64,000 nucleotides of DNA from Bacillus nitratireducens (lineage in GTDB: Bacteria; Bacillota; Bacilli; Bacillales; Bacillaceae_G): positions 1-64,000 of the forward strand of contig NZ_MAOC01000019.1 of NCBI RefSeq assembly GCF_001884135.1, in the 5' to 3' direction. A program made the translations under genes and the position numbers. Under the pieces are notes generated by a model. That model was not told the DNA's origin and did no database searches. It saw only the letters and a program-made list of their open reading frames with translations. Below are positions 20,704 to 28,943 of the stretch, one piece after another (the stretch's first letter is position 1; each line of letters begins with the position of its first letter).

Positions 20704-21159
20704 TTGAAATGGATTGTAAAAGATGTGGAACAGTTTGAGCAAGCAAGAGAGTATGTAGATACAGGGATTATACCCCTTTTGTCTATTTCGACAGCAAAAG
20801 AAATGAAAATGGTTGTAGAACAAGGTGAATTTATTGAGGCTTTGAGTATGGAGCTGGAAAGGGAGTATAAAGGAAGAGTACTTTTACTGCCCGCATTTAC
20901 GTATTTAGTAGAGAGCCAAAAGAACGAAAAAGATCGTTTGCAAGAATGGACAAATCATTTGCAAAGACAAGGTTTTAAGCATATTGCCTATGTGACAAGT
21001 GATTTTTCATGGAAAGAAGATATGCAAGAGTTGCAGGGGGATTTATTTTGGTTTCCATCGTTATCATTAGAGCAATTTAGTGACCAGGCGAAAAGAGAGG
21101 TTATTCGTGTCCACATAAAAAATATTATGGTAATGTTGGAAGAAAGATGGGTAAAATAA
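20704..21159 (+). CDS. ypiF: YpiF family protein (DUF2487)
   Basis: A 151-residue soluble protein. The TTG at 20704 follows GGGAGGGGAGA directly and is preferred to the ATG at 20686, which lies upstream of and within that site. It resembles B. subtilis YpiF (DUF2487): N-terminal WIVKDVEQFEQAREYVDT, central LLPAFTYL. It lies immediately before qcrABC, a conserved association, although a separate promoter and a 140-base gap precede qcrA. Function unknown. Confidence 0.82.
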   Translation: MKWIVKDVEQFEQAREYVDTGIIPLLSISTAKEMKMVVEQGEFIEALSMELEREYKGRVLLLPAFTYLVESQKNEKDRLQEWTNHLQRQGFKHIAYVTSDFSWKEDMQELQGDLFWFPSLSLEQFSDQAKREVIRVHIKNIMVMLEERWVK

Positions 21160-21199
21160 TAATAAACAGAAAGTTCTTATTATTATGAGTAGTATGATA

Positions 21200-21228
21200 T
21201 TGACCTATACAAGAGGGTATTATATCAT
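21200..21228 (+). promoter_or_regulatory. SigA promoter of qcrABC
   Basis: TTGACC (21200-21205), 17-base spacer, TATCAT (21223-21228); each box matches consensus in five of six positions. The transcript would start near 21235. Confidence 0.75.
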
Positions 21229-21303
21229 GATAGTGTCCTAGTTTTTATTTTTTATATAATATTTTCACGAGGGGACAATTTCTGATAGAGGGGGGAAATT
21301 TTC

Positions 21304-21816
21304 GTGAGCGAGAAAGAACATCGTGTGTCAAGAAGACAATTTTTAAATTACACACTTACAGGGGTAGGAGGCTTTATGGCAGCGGGTATTTTAATGCCGA
21401 TGACGCGGTTTGCGCTTGATCCGGTGTTAAGAAAAGAAGCGGGAACAGATATGGTTGCTGTTGCACAAGTAAAGGATGTTACAACAGAACCGAAGCGCTT
21501 CGATTTTAAGGTGAAGCAGGTTGACGGATGGTACAAGTCTGAAGAGCCAAAATCTGCCTGGGTGCATAAAGATGAAAGCGGAGACATCGTTGCATTTTCT
21601 CCAGTGTGTAAACATTTAGGTTGTACAGTGAACTGGAATTCGGACAAAGCCCATCCTAATCAATTCTTTTGCCCATGTCACGGGGGACGTTACACAAAAG
21701 ATGGGGTGAACATTAAAGGCACACCGCCTCTTGCTCCGCTTGATGTATACGAATCCAAAGTAAAAGATGGAACACTTTATTTAGGAAAAGCAAAGCCAAG
21801 AGGGGGTGCAAAGTAG
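21304..21816 (+). CDS. qcrA: Menaquinol:cytochrome c reductase Rieske iron-sulfur subunit
   Basis: The Rieske subunit of the bc complex, passing electrons from menaquinol to the c-type heme of QcrC. An N-terminal twin-arginine-type signal SRRQFLNY precedes a membrane anchor. The [2Fe-2S] ligands are Cys102, His104, Cys123 and His126, with Cys107 and Cys125 placed for the stabilising disulfide. GTG start at 21304 behind a GAGGGGGG site. The qcrB ATG follows directly after its stop. Confidence 0.97.
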   Translation: MSEKEHRVSRRQFLNYTLTGVGGFMAAGILMPMTRFALDPVLRKEAGTDMVAVAQVKDVTTEPKRFDFKVKQVDGWYKSEEPKSAWVHKDESGDIVAFSPVCKHLGCTVNWNSDKAHPNQFFCPCHGGRYTKDGVNIKGTPPLAPLDVYESKVKDGTLYLGKAKPRGGAK

Positions 21817-22491
21817 ATGTTAAATAAAATTTATGATTGGGTGGATGAACGTTTAGATATTACACCGATATGGCGTGATATCGCTGATCATGAAGTACCT
21901 GAGCATGTTAACCCGGCGCATCACTTTTCTGCATTCGTCTATTGCTTTGGGGGACTTACCTTTTTCGTTACCGTAATTCAAATTTTGTCTGGAATGTTTT
22001 TAACGATGTATTATGTGCCTGATATTAAAAATGCTTGGGAATCGGTTTACTATTTACAAAATGAAGTTGCATATGGACAAATTGTTCGTGGTATGCACCA
22101 CTGGGGCGCTAGTCTCGTAATTGTAATGATGTTTTTACATACACTCAGAGTTTTCTTCCAAGGTGCGTATAAAAAGCCTCGTGAGTTAAACTGGATTGTT
22201 GGTGTTCTTATTTTCTTTGTTATGTTAGGTCTTGGTTTTACCGGATATTTATTACCATGGGATATGAAAGCGTTATTTGCTACGAAAGTAGGGATTCAAA
22301 TCGCAGAGCAAACGCCGCTCATTGGTCCTTATATTAAAACATTACTCGCTGGTCATTCCGAAATTGTTGGCGCTCAAACATTAACTCGCTTCTTTGCTAT
22401 TCACGTCTTCTTCTTACCAGCAGCACTTCTAGGTTTAATGGCCTTCCACTTCATCATGATTCGCAAACAAGGTATTTCCGGTCCGCTATAA
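21817..22491 (+). CDS. qcrB: Menaquinol:cytochrome c reductase cytochrome b subunit
   Basis: A cytochrome b6-like membrane subunit of 224 residues with four membrane helices; helix histidines in MHHWGASLVIVMMFLH and HVFFLPAALLGLMAFH bind the two b hemes. It oxidises menaquinol at the outer face. It starts immediately after qcrA and ends 43 bases before qcrC. The conserved PWD-type segment (LLPWDMKALFA) of b6 proteins is visible. Confidence 0.97.
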   Translation: MLNKIYDWVDERLDITPIWRDIADHEVPEHVNPAHHFSAFVYCFGGLTFFVTVIQILSGMFLTMYYVPDIKNAWESVYYLQNEVAYGQIVRGMHHWGASLVIVMMFLHTLRVFFQGAYKKPRELNWIVGVLIFFVMLGLGFTGYLLPWDMKALFATKVGIQIAEQTPLIGPYIKTLLAGHSEIVGAQTLTRFFAIHVFFLPAALLGLMAFHFIMIRKQGISGPL

Positions 22492-22534
22492 GAGATTGCT
22501 AAATTAAAGGGGAAAGAACAAAAGGAGGGAGATT

Positions 22535-23302
22535 ATGCATCGCGGCAAAGGGATGAAGTTTGTAGGAGATTCTCGAGTACCAGTAGCTCGGAAACCAAAT
22601 ATTCCAAAAGATTATTCGGAATATCCAGGGAAAACAGAAGCGTTTTGGCCGAATTTCTTGTTAAAAGAATGGATGGTTGGTGCAGTTTTTTTAATCGGTT
22701 ATTTATGTTTAACAGTGGCGCATCCGTCACCGCTTGAGAGAATGGCGGATCCAACAGATGCAGGATATATACCACTTCCAGATTGGTATTTCTTATTCTT
22801 GTATCAGTTATTAAAGTATTCGTATGCTTCAGGCTCATTTACTGTAATTGGAGCATTTATCATGCCTGGGATTGCGTTTGGAGCATTACTGTTAGCTCCA
22901 TTTCTTGACCGAGGCCCAGAAAGACGCCCGTTGAAACGGCCTGTGGCAACTGGATTTATGCTTTTAGCAATTGCATCAATTATCTTTTTAACTTGGGAAT
23001 CTGTAGCACACCACGACTGGGAAGCTGCAAAAAAACAAGGAGCAATTGTAAAAACAGCACCAGTTGATAAAAATGACGACGGCTACAAGTTAATGCAAAA
23101 AAATACTTGTTTAACATGTCATGGTGACAATTTACAGGGCGGGGCGGCAGCACCGGCACTGCAAAACTTAACTTTAAAACCAGAAGAAATCGCTAAAATT
23201 GCGAAAGAGGGAAAAGGTTCAATGCCTAAAGGGGTATTTAAAGGTACAGATGAGGAACTGAAAAAGCTTTCGGAATTCGTTGCAAAGTATAATAAAAAAT
23301 AA
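22535..23302 (+). CDS. qcrC: Menaquinol:cytochrome c reductase subunit IV/cytochrome c fusion
   Basis: The Bacillus-type fusion of a subunit-IV-like membrane part (three helices; PDWYFLFLYQLLKY Qo-site segment) with a C-terminal cytochrome c domain on the outer face. The heme c motif is CLTCH (Cys192-His196), with the methionine ligand in GSMPKG. The 255-residue length is typical. It closes the qcrABC operon. Confidence 0.97.
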   Translation: MHRGKGMKFVGDSRVPVARKPNIPKDYSEYPGKTEAFWPNFLLKEWMVGAVFLIGYLCLTVAHPSPLERMADPTDAGYIPLPDWYFLFLYQLLKYSYASGSFTVIGAFIMPGIAFGALLLAPFLDRGPERRPLKRPVATGFMLLAIASIIFLTWESVAHHDWEAAKKQGAIVKTAPVDKNDDGYKLMQKNTCLTCHGDNLQGGAAAPALQNLTLKPEEIAKIAKEGKGSMPKGVFKGTDEELKKLSEFVAKYNKK

Positions 23303-23305
23303 TCG

Positions 23306-23342
23306 AAAAGCTGACTACAAAATCTGTAGTCAGCTTTTTATT
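23306..23342 (+). terminator. Terminator of qcrABC
   Basis: A 14-base stem AAAAGCTGACTACA/TGTAGTCAGCTTTT (23306-23319 with 23325-23338). Confidence 0.9.
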
Positions 23343-23416
23343 TTGATGACGGAAAGTTTGCTATATAATAGAGTAGAGTTCGATGAAAGAATTACTTTGT
23401 TTGAAAGGTGTTGGAC

Positions 23417-24014
23417 ATGAAGCTTGGTTTACTTGTATGCAATGTTAAGGCAACGTTCGGTACTATTATTTTTATTGGTTGTTAACATATTAGGTACAAT
23501 TTACGGATTCATATGGTATGGAAATCAATTAAAAGAAACCTCACCTATATTTTGGCCGTTTGTACCAGATAGTCCTATGGCGAGTCTCTTTTTTGTCTTT
23601 GTTCTAATTGCTTTTTTGATAAAGAAGAACTGGGGATTAATAGAGGCGTTAGCGATAGTTACTTTAATAAAATATGGTATTTGGGCTGTTGTTGTAAATG
23701 GGGTTATGATTTATGTAAAAGGCCCTATTGGTCTTATGGGATATATGTTAATGTTATCTCATTTTGCAATGGCGGTGCAGGGAGTGTTATATGCTCCGTT
23801 TTATCGGATAAAAAAATGGCATTTCATTGTAGCTGGCATATGGACGTTACATAATGATGCAATTGATTATTTATTTTGGCAAATGCCGAGATACGGAATT
23901 ATGCATTTGTTTGTAGAGAAAATTGGTTATTTCACGTTTTGGCTAAGTATTGCTGTACTGTGTATCACATATTATTATTGCTTACGTGAGAACCGAAAAC
24001 AGTTTTCTTTATGA
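23417..24014 (+). CDS. ypjA: YpjA membrane protein (DUF1405), N-terminus apparently frameshifted
   Basis: A DUF1405 protein of about 190 residues with six membrane helices, including the conserved FWPFVPDSPMASLFF and WTLHNDAIDY blocks; function unknown. The best ribosome-binding site (AAAGGTG, 23404-23410) points to the ATG at 23417, but that frame (MKLGLLVC) stops after 22 codons. Removing one base near 23441 would join MKLGLLVC to MLRQRSVLLF in the main frame, giving the N-terminal length expected for the family. As it stands, translation must begin at TTG 23424, TTG 23433 or ATG 23442. Position downstream of qcrC is as in B. subtilis. Confidence 0.75.
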
Positions 24015-24039
24015 TGGTGAGGACATTTAGGGGGAGAAA

Positions 24040-24726
24040 ATGAAGAAAAATAAGAGTGGTATAAACATATTGGATCGATTGATTACTTTAGTTGTTTCAT
24101 ATAGCATAGCATTTTCTATTTTCGCTCTCGCGACAATGGTAGTTGTATATGGAAAATGGCTGTATTATTTTGAAATTGATTTCTTAAATATTCCAGACTT
24201 AGCGGATATGACGAAAGATGAAATTAAAAGAAACTATGATGTGCTTATTACATATTTATCTCCGTTTTATGAAGGTGCATTACAATTGCCGACATTAGAC
24301 ATGTCTACAAATGGTCGCATTCATTTTGTGGATGTTAAAAATATTTTAGTAAAGATTCAATATATAATGTATGGAACGATTGTAATTGCTTTATTAGGAG
24401 GAACGTATTTACTAAAAAAGAAAAAAGAAAAGTTTTTACTCCACGGAGCGATTCTTACAATTCTTTTTCCGATAGCTCTTACGTTACCGATTGCCATTGA
24501 TTTTGAAAAGAGTTTCGTATTATTTCATAAGCTTTTATTTAGCAATGATTATTGGATGTTTGATATTGAAACAGATCCGATTATTTTAATGTTACCGGAA
24601 GAATTCTTTATGCATGCTGCATGTATTATTTTATTATTGATTTTAAGTGGAAGTATACTTTGTTACGGTGTGTATAAATATTTAGTGAAAAAGAAAAGGG
24701 TTTCAAAGAAAAAATTCTCTGTTTAA
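24040..24726 (+). CDS. lit: Lipoprotein intramolecular transacylase Lit (TIGR01906/DUF1461)
   Basis: A 228-residue membrane protein of the TIGR01906/DUF1461 family. Members characterised in enterococci and B. cereus move an acyl chain from the diacylglyceryl group to the N-terminal cysteine of lipoproteins, giving the lyso form that weakens TLR2 signalling. Visible features are four or five hydrophobic helices and a long outer loop ending GRIHFVDVKN, whose histidine (His95) is a likely catalytic residue, plus another His near residue 203 (EEFFMHAA). It is absent from this spot in B. subtilis. Assignment is from the family pattern and my recollection that the B. cereus enzyme is encoded beside ypjB. 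Confidence 0.78.
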   Translation: MKKNKSGINILDRLITLVVSYSIAFSIFALATMVVVYGKWLYYFEIDFLNIPDLADMTKDEIKRNYDVLITYLSPFYEGALQLPTLDMSTNGRIHFVDVKNILVKIQYIMYGTIVIALLGGTYLLKKKKEKFLLHGAILTILFPIALTLPIAIDFEKSFVLFHKLLFSNDYWMFDIETDPIILMLPEEFFMHAACIILLLILSGSILCYGVYKYLVKKKRVSKKKFSV

Positions 24727-24739
24727 AGAGAATTTTTTT
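24711..24739 (+). terminator. Terminator overlapping the lit stop codon
   Basis: AAATTCTCT and AGAGAATTT form a stem with the stop codon in the loop, followed by seven T. Confidence 0.8.
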
Positions 24740-24833
24740 GTTTTCATAGAGATAATATATTTTTTGATTTTGTTCTGTTCTATTCTTGTCCAACTCCACA
24801 TATTTTGTACTAGTAGTTATAGGGGGGACCGGG

Positions 24834-25619
24834 ATGAAGAGAACATTAATTGGACTGATAGCATTTCTAATTATAATGTTTCCAGTACGTATATATGCTG
24901 AAGAGTGGAGTGAACTAACTGGATTGCTAGACGACTCTTTACAGTTAGTAAAGAAAAATGAAGATGAGAAGGCAATACAAGTACTGTACCATTTCTCAGA
25001 GCAGTTTCTATCAAAGGAAAATGAAAATAATTTAAAAGTAACTCCGGGACAAATTAGAGTCATTTCTTTAGCATACGATACGGCGAAACAATCTCTCGCG
25101 AAAGATTTAGATAAGCAAGTTAAAGTTGATAATATGTTAGCGTTACAACTTGCTGTTGATGCACAAGTATCCAAATATCAGCCACTTTGGATGGAAAGAG
25201 AAAGAAAGATAATGGATGCTTTTTCTCAAGTAGAAAAAGCGATGAAAAAAGAAGATGATGGACAGTTCCAACAGACGCTAAATACATTTTTAAATGAATT
25301 TAATATTATTTATCCGAGTTTAATGATTGCCCTGCCAGAAAACGAAGCGCAGCGTGTAAATGCACATTTATCTTATTTGGATGAATTTCGTAACGTTATG
25401 TTAAAAACGAAAGGTGGACAAATGCAACTAGGGATTATTAAAGGTGATTTGCAAAAAATATTTCATACAGTAAAAAAAGATGAGATTGCTCCCTCTCTCA
25501 TTTGGTTTATGACCATTACTGGAGGACTTATTTTTTTCACTTTAACGTATGTTGGATGGAGAAAGTATAAAGGCGACAGAGAGAAACGGAGAAGTAACTT
25601 GCAGTCTAAAGATAGATAA
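24834..25619 (+). CDS. ypjB: Sporulation protein YpjB
   Basis: A 261-residue exported protein with an N-terminal signal segment (ending near VRIYAEEW) and one C-terminal membrane helix with a basic cytoplasmic tail, so most of it faces outside the membrane, probably in the intermembrane space of the forespore. It belongs to the YpjB family linked to sporulation; the biochemical role is unknown. The ATG at 24834 follows AGGGGGGACCGGG; the frame is open 16 codons upstream but without a start signal. Confidence 0.83.
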   Translation: MKRTLIGLIAFLIIMFPVRIYAEEWSELTGLLDDSLQLVKKNEDEKAIQVLYHFSEQFLSKENENNLKVTPGQIRVISLAYDTAKQSLAKDLDKQVKVDNMLALQLAVDAQVSKYQPLWMERERKIMDAFSQVEKAMKKEDDGQFQQTLNTFLNEFNIIYPSLMIALPENEAQRVNAHLSYLDEFRNVMLKTKGGQMQLGIIKGDLQKIFHTVKKDEIAPSLIWFMTITGGLIFFTLTYVGWRKYKGDREKRRSNLQSKDR

Positions 25620-25657
25620 TGTGTATAAATAAAGATACGGATTGTAAGGTTTATTTA

Positions 25658-25686
25658 TTGACAATGGTGTAAGAAAAAAATAGAAT
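25658..25686 (+). promoter_or_regulatory. Near-consensus SigA promoter of the zinc peptidase gene
   Basis: Perfect -35 TTGACA (25658-25663), 17-base spacer, TAGAAT (25681-25686). It is among the strongest vegetative promoters in the window. Confidence 0.8.
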
Positions 25687-25721
25687 GAGAAGTACTATAA
25701 TTAAAACTTCAATGGAGGTTT

Positions 25722-26405
25722 ATGATGTTTTATTTAATTTACTTCGCGATCATTTTGATCATACCGTTGTATGCACAGTCAAAAGTACGTAGTGCCTATA
25801 GCAAGTATTCACAAGTTTATTCAACTTCAGGTATGACGGGAGCGGAAGTTGCTCGGAAAATTTTGGATGAAAATGGATTGTACAATGTAGCTGTAGAAGA
25901 AACGCCGGGTCATTTATCGGACCATTACGATCCAACTGCAAAAACAGTTCGATTATCAACAGATAACTATTATGGACATTCAGTTGCTGGTACAGCTGTA
26001 GCAGCACACGAAGTAGGACATGCAATTCAAGATGCGAAAGATTATAACTTCATGCGTGTACGCCATTCGTTAGTGCCAGTTGCTAATTTTGGTTCAAACA
26101 TGTCATGGGTTTTTGTACTAATTGGTGTATTTGCACAAATGTCTGGTTTGTTGTTACTAGGAATTATTTTAATGGCAGCAGGTGTTATTTTCCAACTTGT
26201 TACATTACCAGTTGAATTTGATGCATCAAAACGTGCAATGCAACAAATTGAAGCACTTGGTATCGTATCGACAGATGAGTACGGTCAAGCTCGTAAAGTA
26301 TTAAATGCGGCAGCATTAACATATGTAGCAGCAGCTGCTGTAGCAGTATTTGAATTATTACGCCTTGTATTAATTTATACTGGTATGCAGCGTAGCGACG
26401 ATTAA
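25722..26405 (+). CDS. Membrane zinc metallopeptidase, YugP family
   Basis: A 227-residue protein with an N-terminal membrane helix, a zinc site AAHEVGHAIQD (HEXXH at about residues 96-100), and further helices in the C-terminal half. It matches the YugP/Zn_peptidase_2 family of membrane-embedded proteases with unknown substrates. Tandem ATGs at 25722 and 25725 follow TGGAGG. Strong promoter and own terminator mark it as a single-gene unit. In B. subtilis yugP lies elsewhere, so this gene is an insertion relative to that order. Confidence 0.85.
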   Translation: MMFYLIYFAIILIIPLYAQSKVRSAYSKYSQVYSTSGMTGAEVARKILDENGLYNVAVEETPGHLSDHYDPTAKTVRLSTDNYYGHSVAGTAVAAHEVGHAIQDAKDYNFMRVRHSLVPVANFGSNMSWVFVLIGVFAQMSGLLLLGIILMAAGVIFQLVTLPVEFDASKRAMQQIEALGIVSTDEYGQARKVLNAAALTYVAAAAVAVFELLRLVLIYTGMQRSDD

Positions 26406-26437
26406 AGACTATCAATTATGATAGTCTTTTTTTTGTT
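26404..26437 (+). terminator. Terminator of the YugP-like gene
   Basis: AAAGACTATC pairs with GATAGTCTTT, followed by a long T run. Confidence 0.88.
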
Positions 26438-26537
26438 TCGTGGAATGAATCTTATAACATGTTACAAATGGAAATAATAGAAATAATATGGGGTATAGAA
26501 CTAGTTAAAAAAGATAAGTATGGAATGTTGAAAGAAG

Positions 26538-27188
26538 GTGACAGACATAGAATATCCAGAACATTTAGTTAAACAAGTGAGGGAGCGAAGTGCTACATAC
26601 CAATTAGAAGGTTTTTTAAGTGGACAGGGTCCTAGAAATCCGAAATTAATGCTTGTTGGAGAAGCGCCTGGTGAAACGGAAATTCATAACGGTATCCCGT
26701 TTAGCGGGAGAGCCGGAAAACATTTAATGGAGTTTTTAGAACGTATTCACGTTACAAGGGAAGAGGTATATATTACGAGTGCGGTTCGGAGTAGACCTTA
26801 TAAATGGAGAGAGAAAAGGGAACGAAATGGCGAAATAATACAGAAGAAGTACAATAGAACACCAAATCAAGGAGAAATACTTGCCCATGCACCTTTGTTA
26901 GACTATGAGTTGGAACTTATACATCCGCCTGTTATTGTGACACTTGGTAATATTGCACTGCAGCGTTTAGTTGGCAAAAATAATAAAATTACGAGTGTTC
27001 ATGGTGAATTGTTAAAGCAATCCGTGCAGCAATTGAAAGATAGTAGCGGTACAGAATTTATATGGACAGAAAAAGAATATTATATTTTTCCGACCTTTCA
27101 TCCAGCTTCAATTTTTTATAATCGGAGTTTATTGGAGCTTATTTATGAGGATTTGGAGAAACTTAAAAGATGTATAATAAAAAACTAG
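26538..27188 (+). CDS. Uracil-DNA glycosylase superfamily protein lacking the Fe-S cysteines
   Basis: A 216-residue protein with motif 1 GEAPGETE, then GIPFSGRAGKHL and a late FHPAS, as in family 4 uracil-DNA glycosylases. Family 4 enzymes hold an iron-sulfur cluster through four cysteines; here the N-terminal pair is missing and the usual KCRPP is SRPY, with only one cysteine in the whole protein near the C-terminus. It is therefore a cluster-free relative and may have altered activity. The GTG at 26538 lies within AAAGAAGGTGA, so the start is uncertain. It ends in a bidirectional terminator against ypjC. Confidence 0.7.
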   Translation: MTDIEYPEHLVKQVRERSATYQLEGFLSGQGPRNPKLMLVGEAPGETEIHNGIPFSGRAGKHLMEFLERIHVTREEVYITSAVRSRPYKWREKRERNGEIIQKKYNRTPNQGEILAHAPLLDYELELIHPPVIVTLGNIALQRLVGKNNKITSVHGELLKQSVQQLKDSSGTEFIWTEKEYYIFPTFHPASIFYNRSLLELIYEDLEKLKRCIIKN

Positions 27189-27212
27189 AAAAGCCAAAGA
27201 GCTTTTCTAGTT
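27183..27212. terminator. Hairpin between convergent UDG-like gene and ypjC
   Basis: A perfect 12-base stem AACTAGAAAAGC/GCTTTTCTAGTT. The T tracts are weak, but its placement between converging genes suggests bidirectional termination. Confidence 0.7.
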
Positions 27213-27216
27213 GAAT

Positions 27217-28098
27217 TTAATTATGTAACGGATTTTTATTTTCATCTAGTGTAAATCCTTCGCCAACGACATCATGTACATCACTTACAGCAACAAAGGC
27301 GTGAGGGTCTACAGAAGTAATGATATTTTTTAATTTCACGATTTCGTTTTTTGCAACGACACAATATAGTACATTTCGTTCAACTTTTGTATAGGATCCA
27401 ACTGCTTTTAAAAAGGTAGCTCCGCGCTCCATTTCTGATAAAATTTTTGCAGCAATTTCATCGTTTTTATCAGAAATAATAGTTGCTCCTTTTGCTGCAT
27501 AAGCTCCTTCTTGCATAAAATCAATAACTTTAGCCCCGATAAAAACAGCAACTAACGTATACATGCCCTCGCGGTATGATAAATATGTAAGAATAGAGAC
27601 AATAATAACGACCGCATCAAACATAAACATCGTTTTTCCCATACTCCAGCCAACATATTTGTGGGCTAATCTTGCGATAATATCAACGCCACCAGTAGTC
27701 CCGCCATATTTAAATATAATTCCAAGTCCTATACCGATAAATGCCCCTGCGAATAAAGCAGCCAGTGTCATATCATTTTGCAAGTTTAAATGTAAGTTGA
27801 GTACTTCGTAGCGCTGGAAAATCCATAGGAATAAAGATACGCTAAATGTACCGATTAATGTATATAAAAATGTTGTTCGGCCGAGTAACTTCCAACCAAT
27901 AAAAAATATAGGGATATTTAAAATTAAGTTTGTATAGGAAGGGTCAAGCGAAAATAGAAAATATAATAATAGCGTAATACCGGTAAACCCACCTTCTGCA
28001 AGATGGTTTTCAATATTGATATTCACAATACCGAAGGAAAAAATAGCGGAACCGATTAAAATAAAAATGATATTTCGAATCTTCAAGTTTGCTTTCAT
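27217..28098 (-). CDS. ypjC: YitT family membrane protein YpjC (DUF161 + DUF2179)
   Basis: A 293-residue protein with five or six N-terminal membrane helices (glycine-rich GLGIIFKYGGTTGGVDIIA motif of the YitT family) and a soluble C-terminal DUF2179 domain (KGATIISDKNDEIAAKILSEMERGATFL). Transport or regulation is suspected; no substrate is known. It is the only minus-strand gene between 1.2 and 43.7 kb. Upstream, between it and ypjD, lies a block of hairpin-rich repeats. Confidence 0.87.
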   Translation of the reverse strand: MKANLKIRNIIFILIGSAIFSFGIVNINIENHLAEGGFTGITLLLYFLFSLDPSYTNLILNIPIFFIGWKLLGRTTFLYTLIGTFSVSLFLWIFQRYEVLNLHLNLQNDMTLAALFAGAFIGIGLGIIFKYGGTTGGVDIIARLAHKYVGWSMGKTMFMFDAVVIIVSILTYLSYREGMYTLVAVFIGAKVIDFMQEGAYAAKGATIISDKNDEIAAKILSEMERGATFLKAVGSYTKVERNVLYCVVAKNEIVKLKNIITSVDPHAFVAVSDVHDVVGEGFTLDENKNPLHN

Positions 28099-28198
28099 AT
28101 AGAAATCCCCCTAGTTATGCAATGATTGGAATTGCTCCGCTTAAAACGGCAAAACATAATAAGTTATTTCTAGCTGCTAATAAAAATAGTGAATATCA

Positions 28199-28495
28199 TA
28201 GGAACCCGATTGGTTCAGGTTAATCTTTTGCAAAAAACCGCAAAAGAAGTTTCACTTTACCCCGTCCCAACGGCTGGTAGAGGGGAAAGCGAAGAAGAAA
28301 AGGTCGAACCAGCCGTAGGAACCCGATTGGTTCAACTAATCTTTTGCAAAAATCACGCAAAAGAAGTCTCACTTTACCCCGCTCTAACGGCTGGTAGAGG
28401 GTAAAACAGTGAAGAAAGGTCGAACCAGCCGTAAGAGCCCGATTGGTTCAACTAATCTTTTGCAAAAATCACGCAAAAGAAGTTTCACTTTATTA
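28199..28495. repeat. Three tandem copies (two full, one partial) of a ~118-base hairpin-rich repeat
   Basis: Units start at 28199, 28318 and 28434 (periods 119 and 116; the third copy stops after about 62 bases). Each unit has GAACC cgatt GGTTC, then TCTTTTGC...GCAAAAGA, then AAGTTTCACTTTA; the full units add ACGGCTGGT...ACCAGCCGT. All three can form stems. The divergent ypjC and ypjD genes flank it. It has no coding pattern; the one frame through it just repeats. It resembles the dispersed intergenic repeats (bcr type) of the B. cereus group, but I cannot assign a class. Confidence 0.8.
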
Positions 28496-28543
28496 TAGTC
28501 TATCCAAAAAAGAGTCGTAAATAGGGATATGAGAGAATAATAT

Positions 28544-28572
28544 TTGTCAAATCGCGATGAATTGGCTAACAT
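28544..28572 (+). promoter_or_regulatory. SigA promoter of the ypjD-dapB-...-birA operon
   Basis: TTGTCA (28544-28549), 17-base spacer, TAACAT (28567-28572). It lies just downstream of the tandem repeats, 30 bases before ypjD. Confidence 0.55.
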
Positions 28573-28601
28573 GAAAGAGGAAGGAATAAGAGGTGACTAG
28601 T

Positions 28602-28943
28602 ATGGAAGCAAAAACGATGAAAGATATGCAGAAGGAAGTAGATGCATATATCGGTCAATTTAAAGAAGGTTATTTTAGTCCGCTTGCAATGATGGCTCGT
28701 TTAACGGAAGAAATGGGAGAGCTTGCAAGAGAGGTTAATCATTATTATGGTGAGAAACCGAAGAAAACGACTGAGATAGAACGCAGTATTGAAGAAGAGC
28801 TTGGAGATGTATTATTTGTTATGATTTGTATGGCAAATAGTTTAAATATTGATTTAGAAACAGCGCATAACATTGTAATGGAAAAATTTAATACACGTGA
28901 TAAAGATCGCTGGACACGTATTGATGAGGGAGAGAAAGAATAA
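28602..28943 (+). CDS. ypjD: MazG-like nucleotide pyrophosphohydrolase YpjD
   Basis: A 113-residue all-alpha NTP pyrophosphohydrolase. The metal-binding pattern [10 protein letters not shown] and later EEELGDVLF (EEXX E / EXXD) is that of MazG-type enzymes, which remove abnormal nucleotides. The ATG at 28602 follows AGAGGTGA; the GTG at 28593 is inside that site. Its stop overlaps the dapB ATG by one base. Confidence 0.88.
   Translation: MEAKTMKDMQKEVDAYIGQFKEGYFSPLAMMARLTEEMGELAREVNHYYGEKPKKTTEIERSIEEELGDVLFVMICMANSLNIDLETAHNIVMEKFNTRDKDRWTRIDEGEKE

Noticed and set aside
28199-28495. CRISPR-like array
   Set aside because: Repeats are long, directly adjoining and rich in inverted repeats, with no unique spacers and no cas genes nearby.
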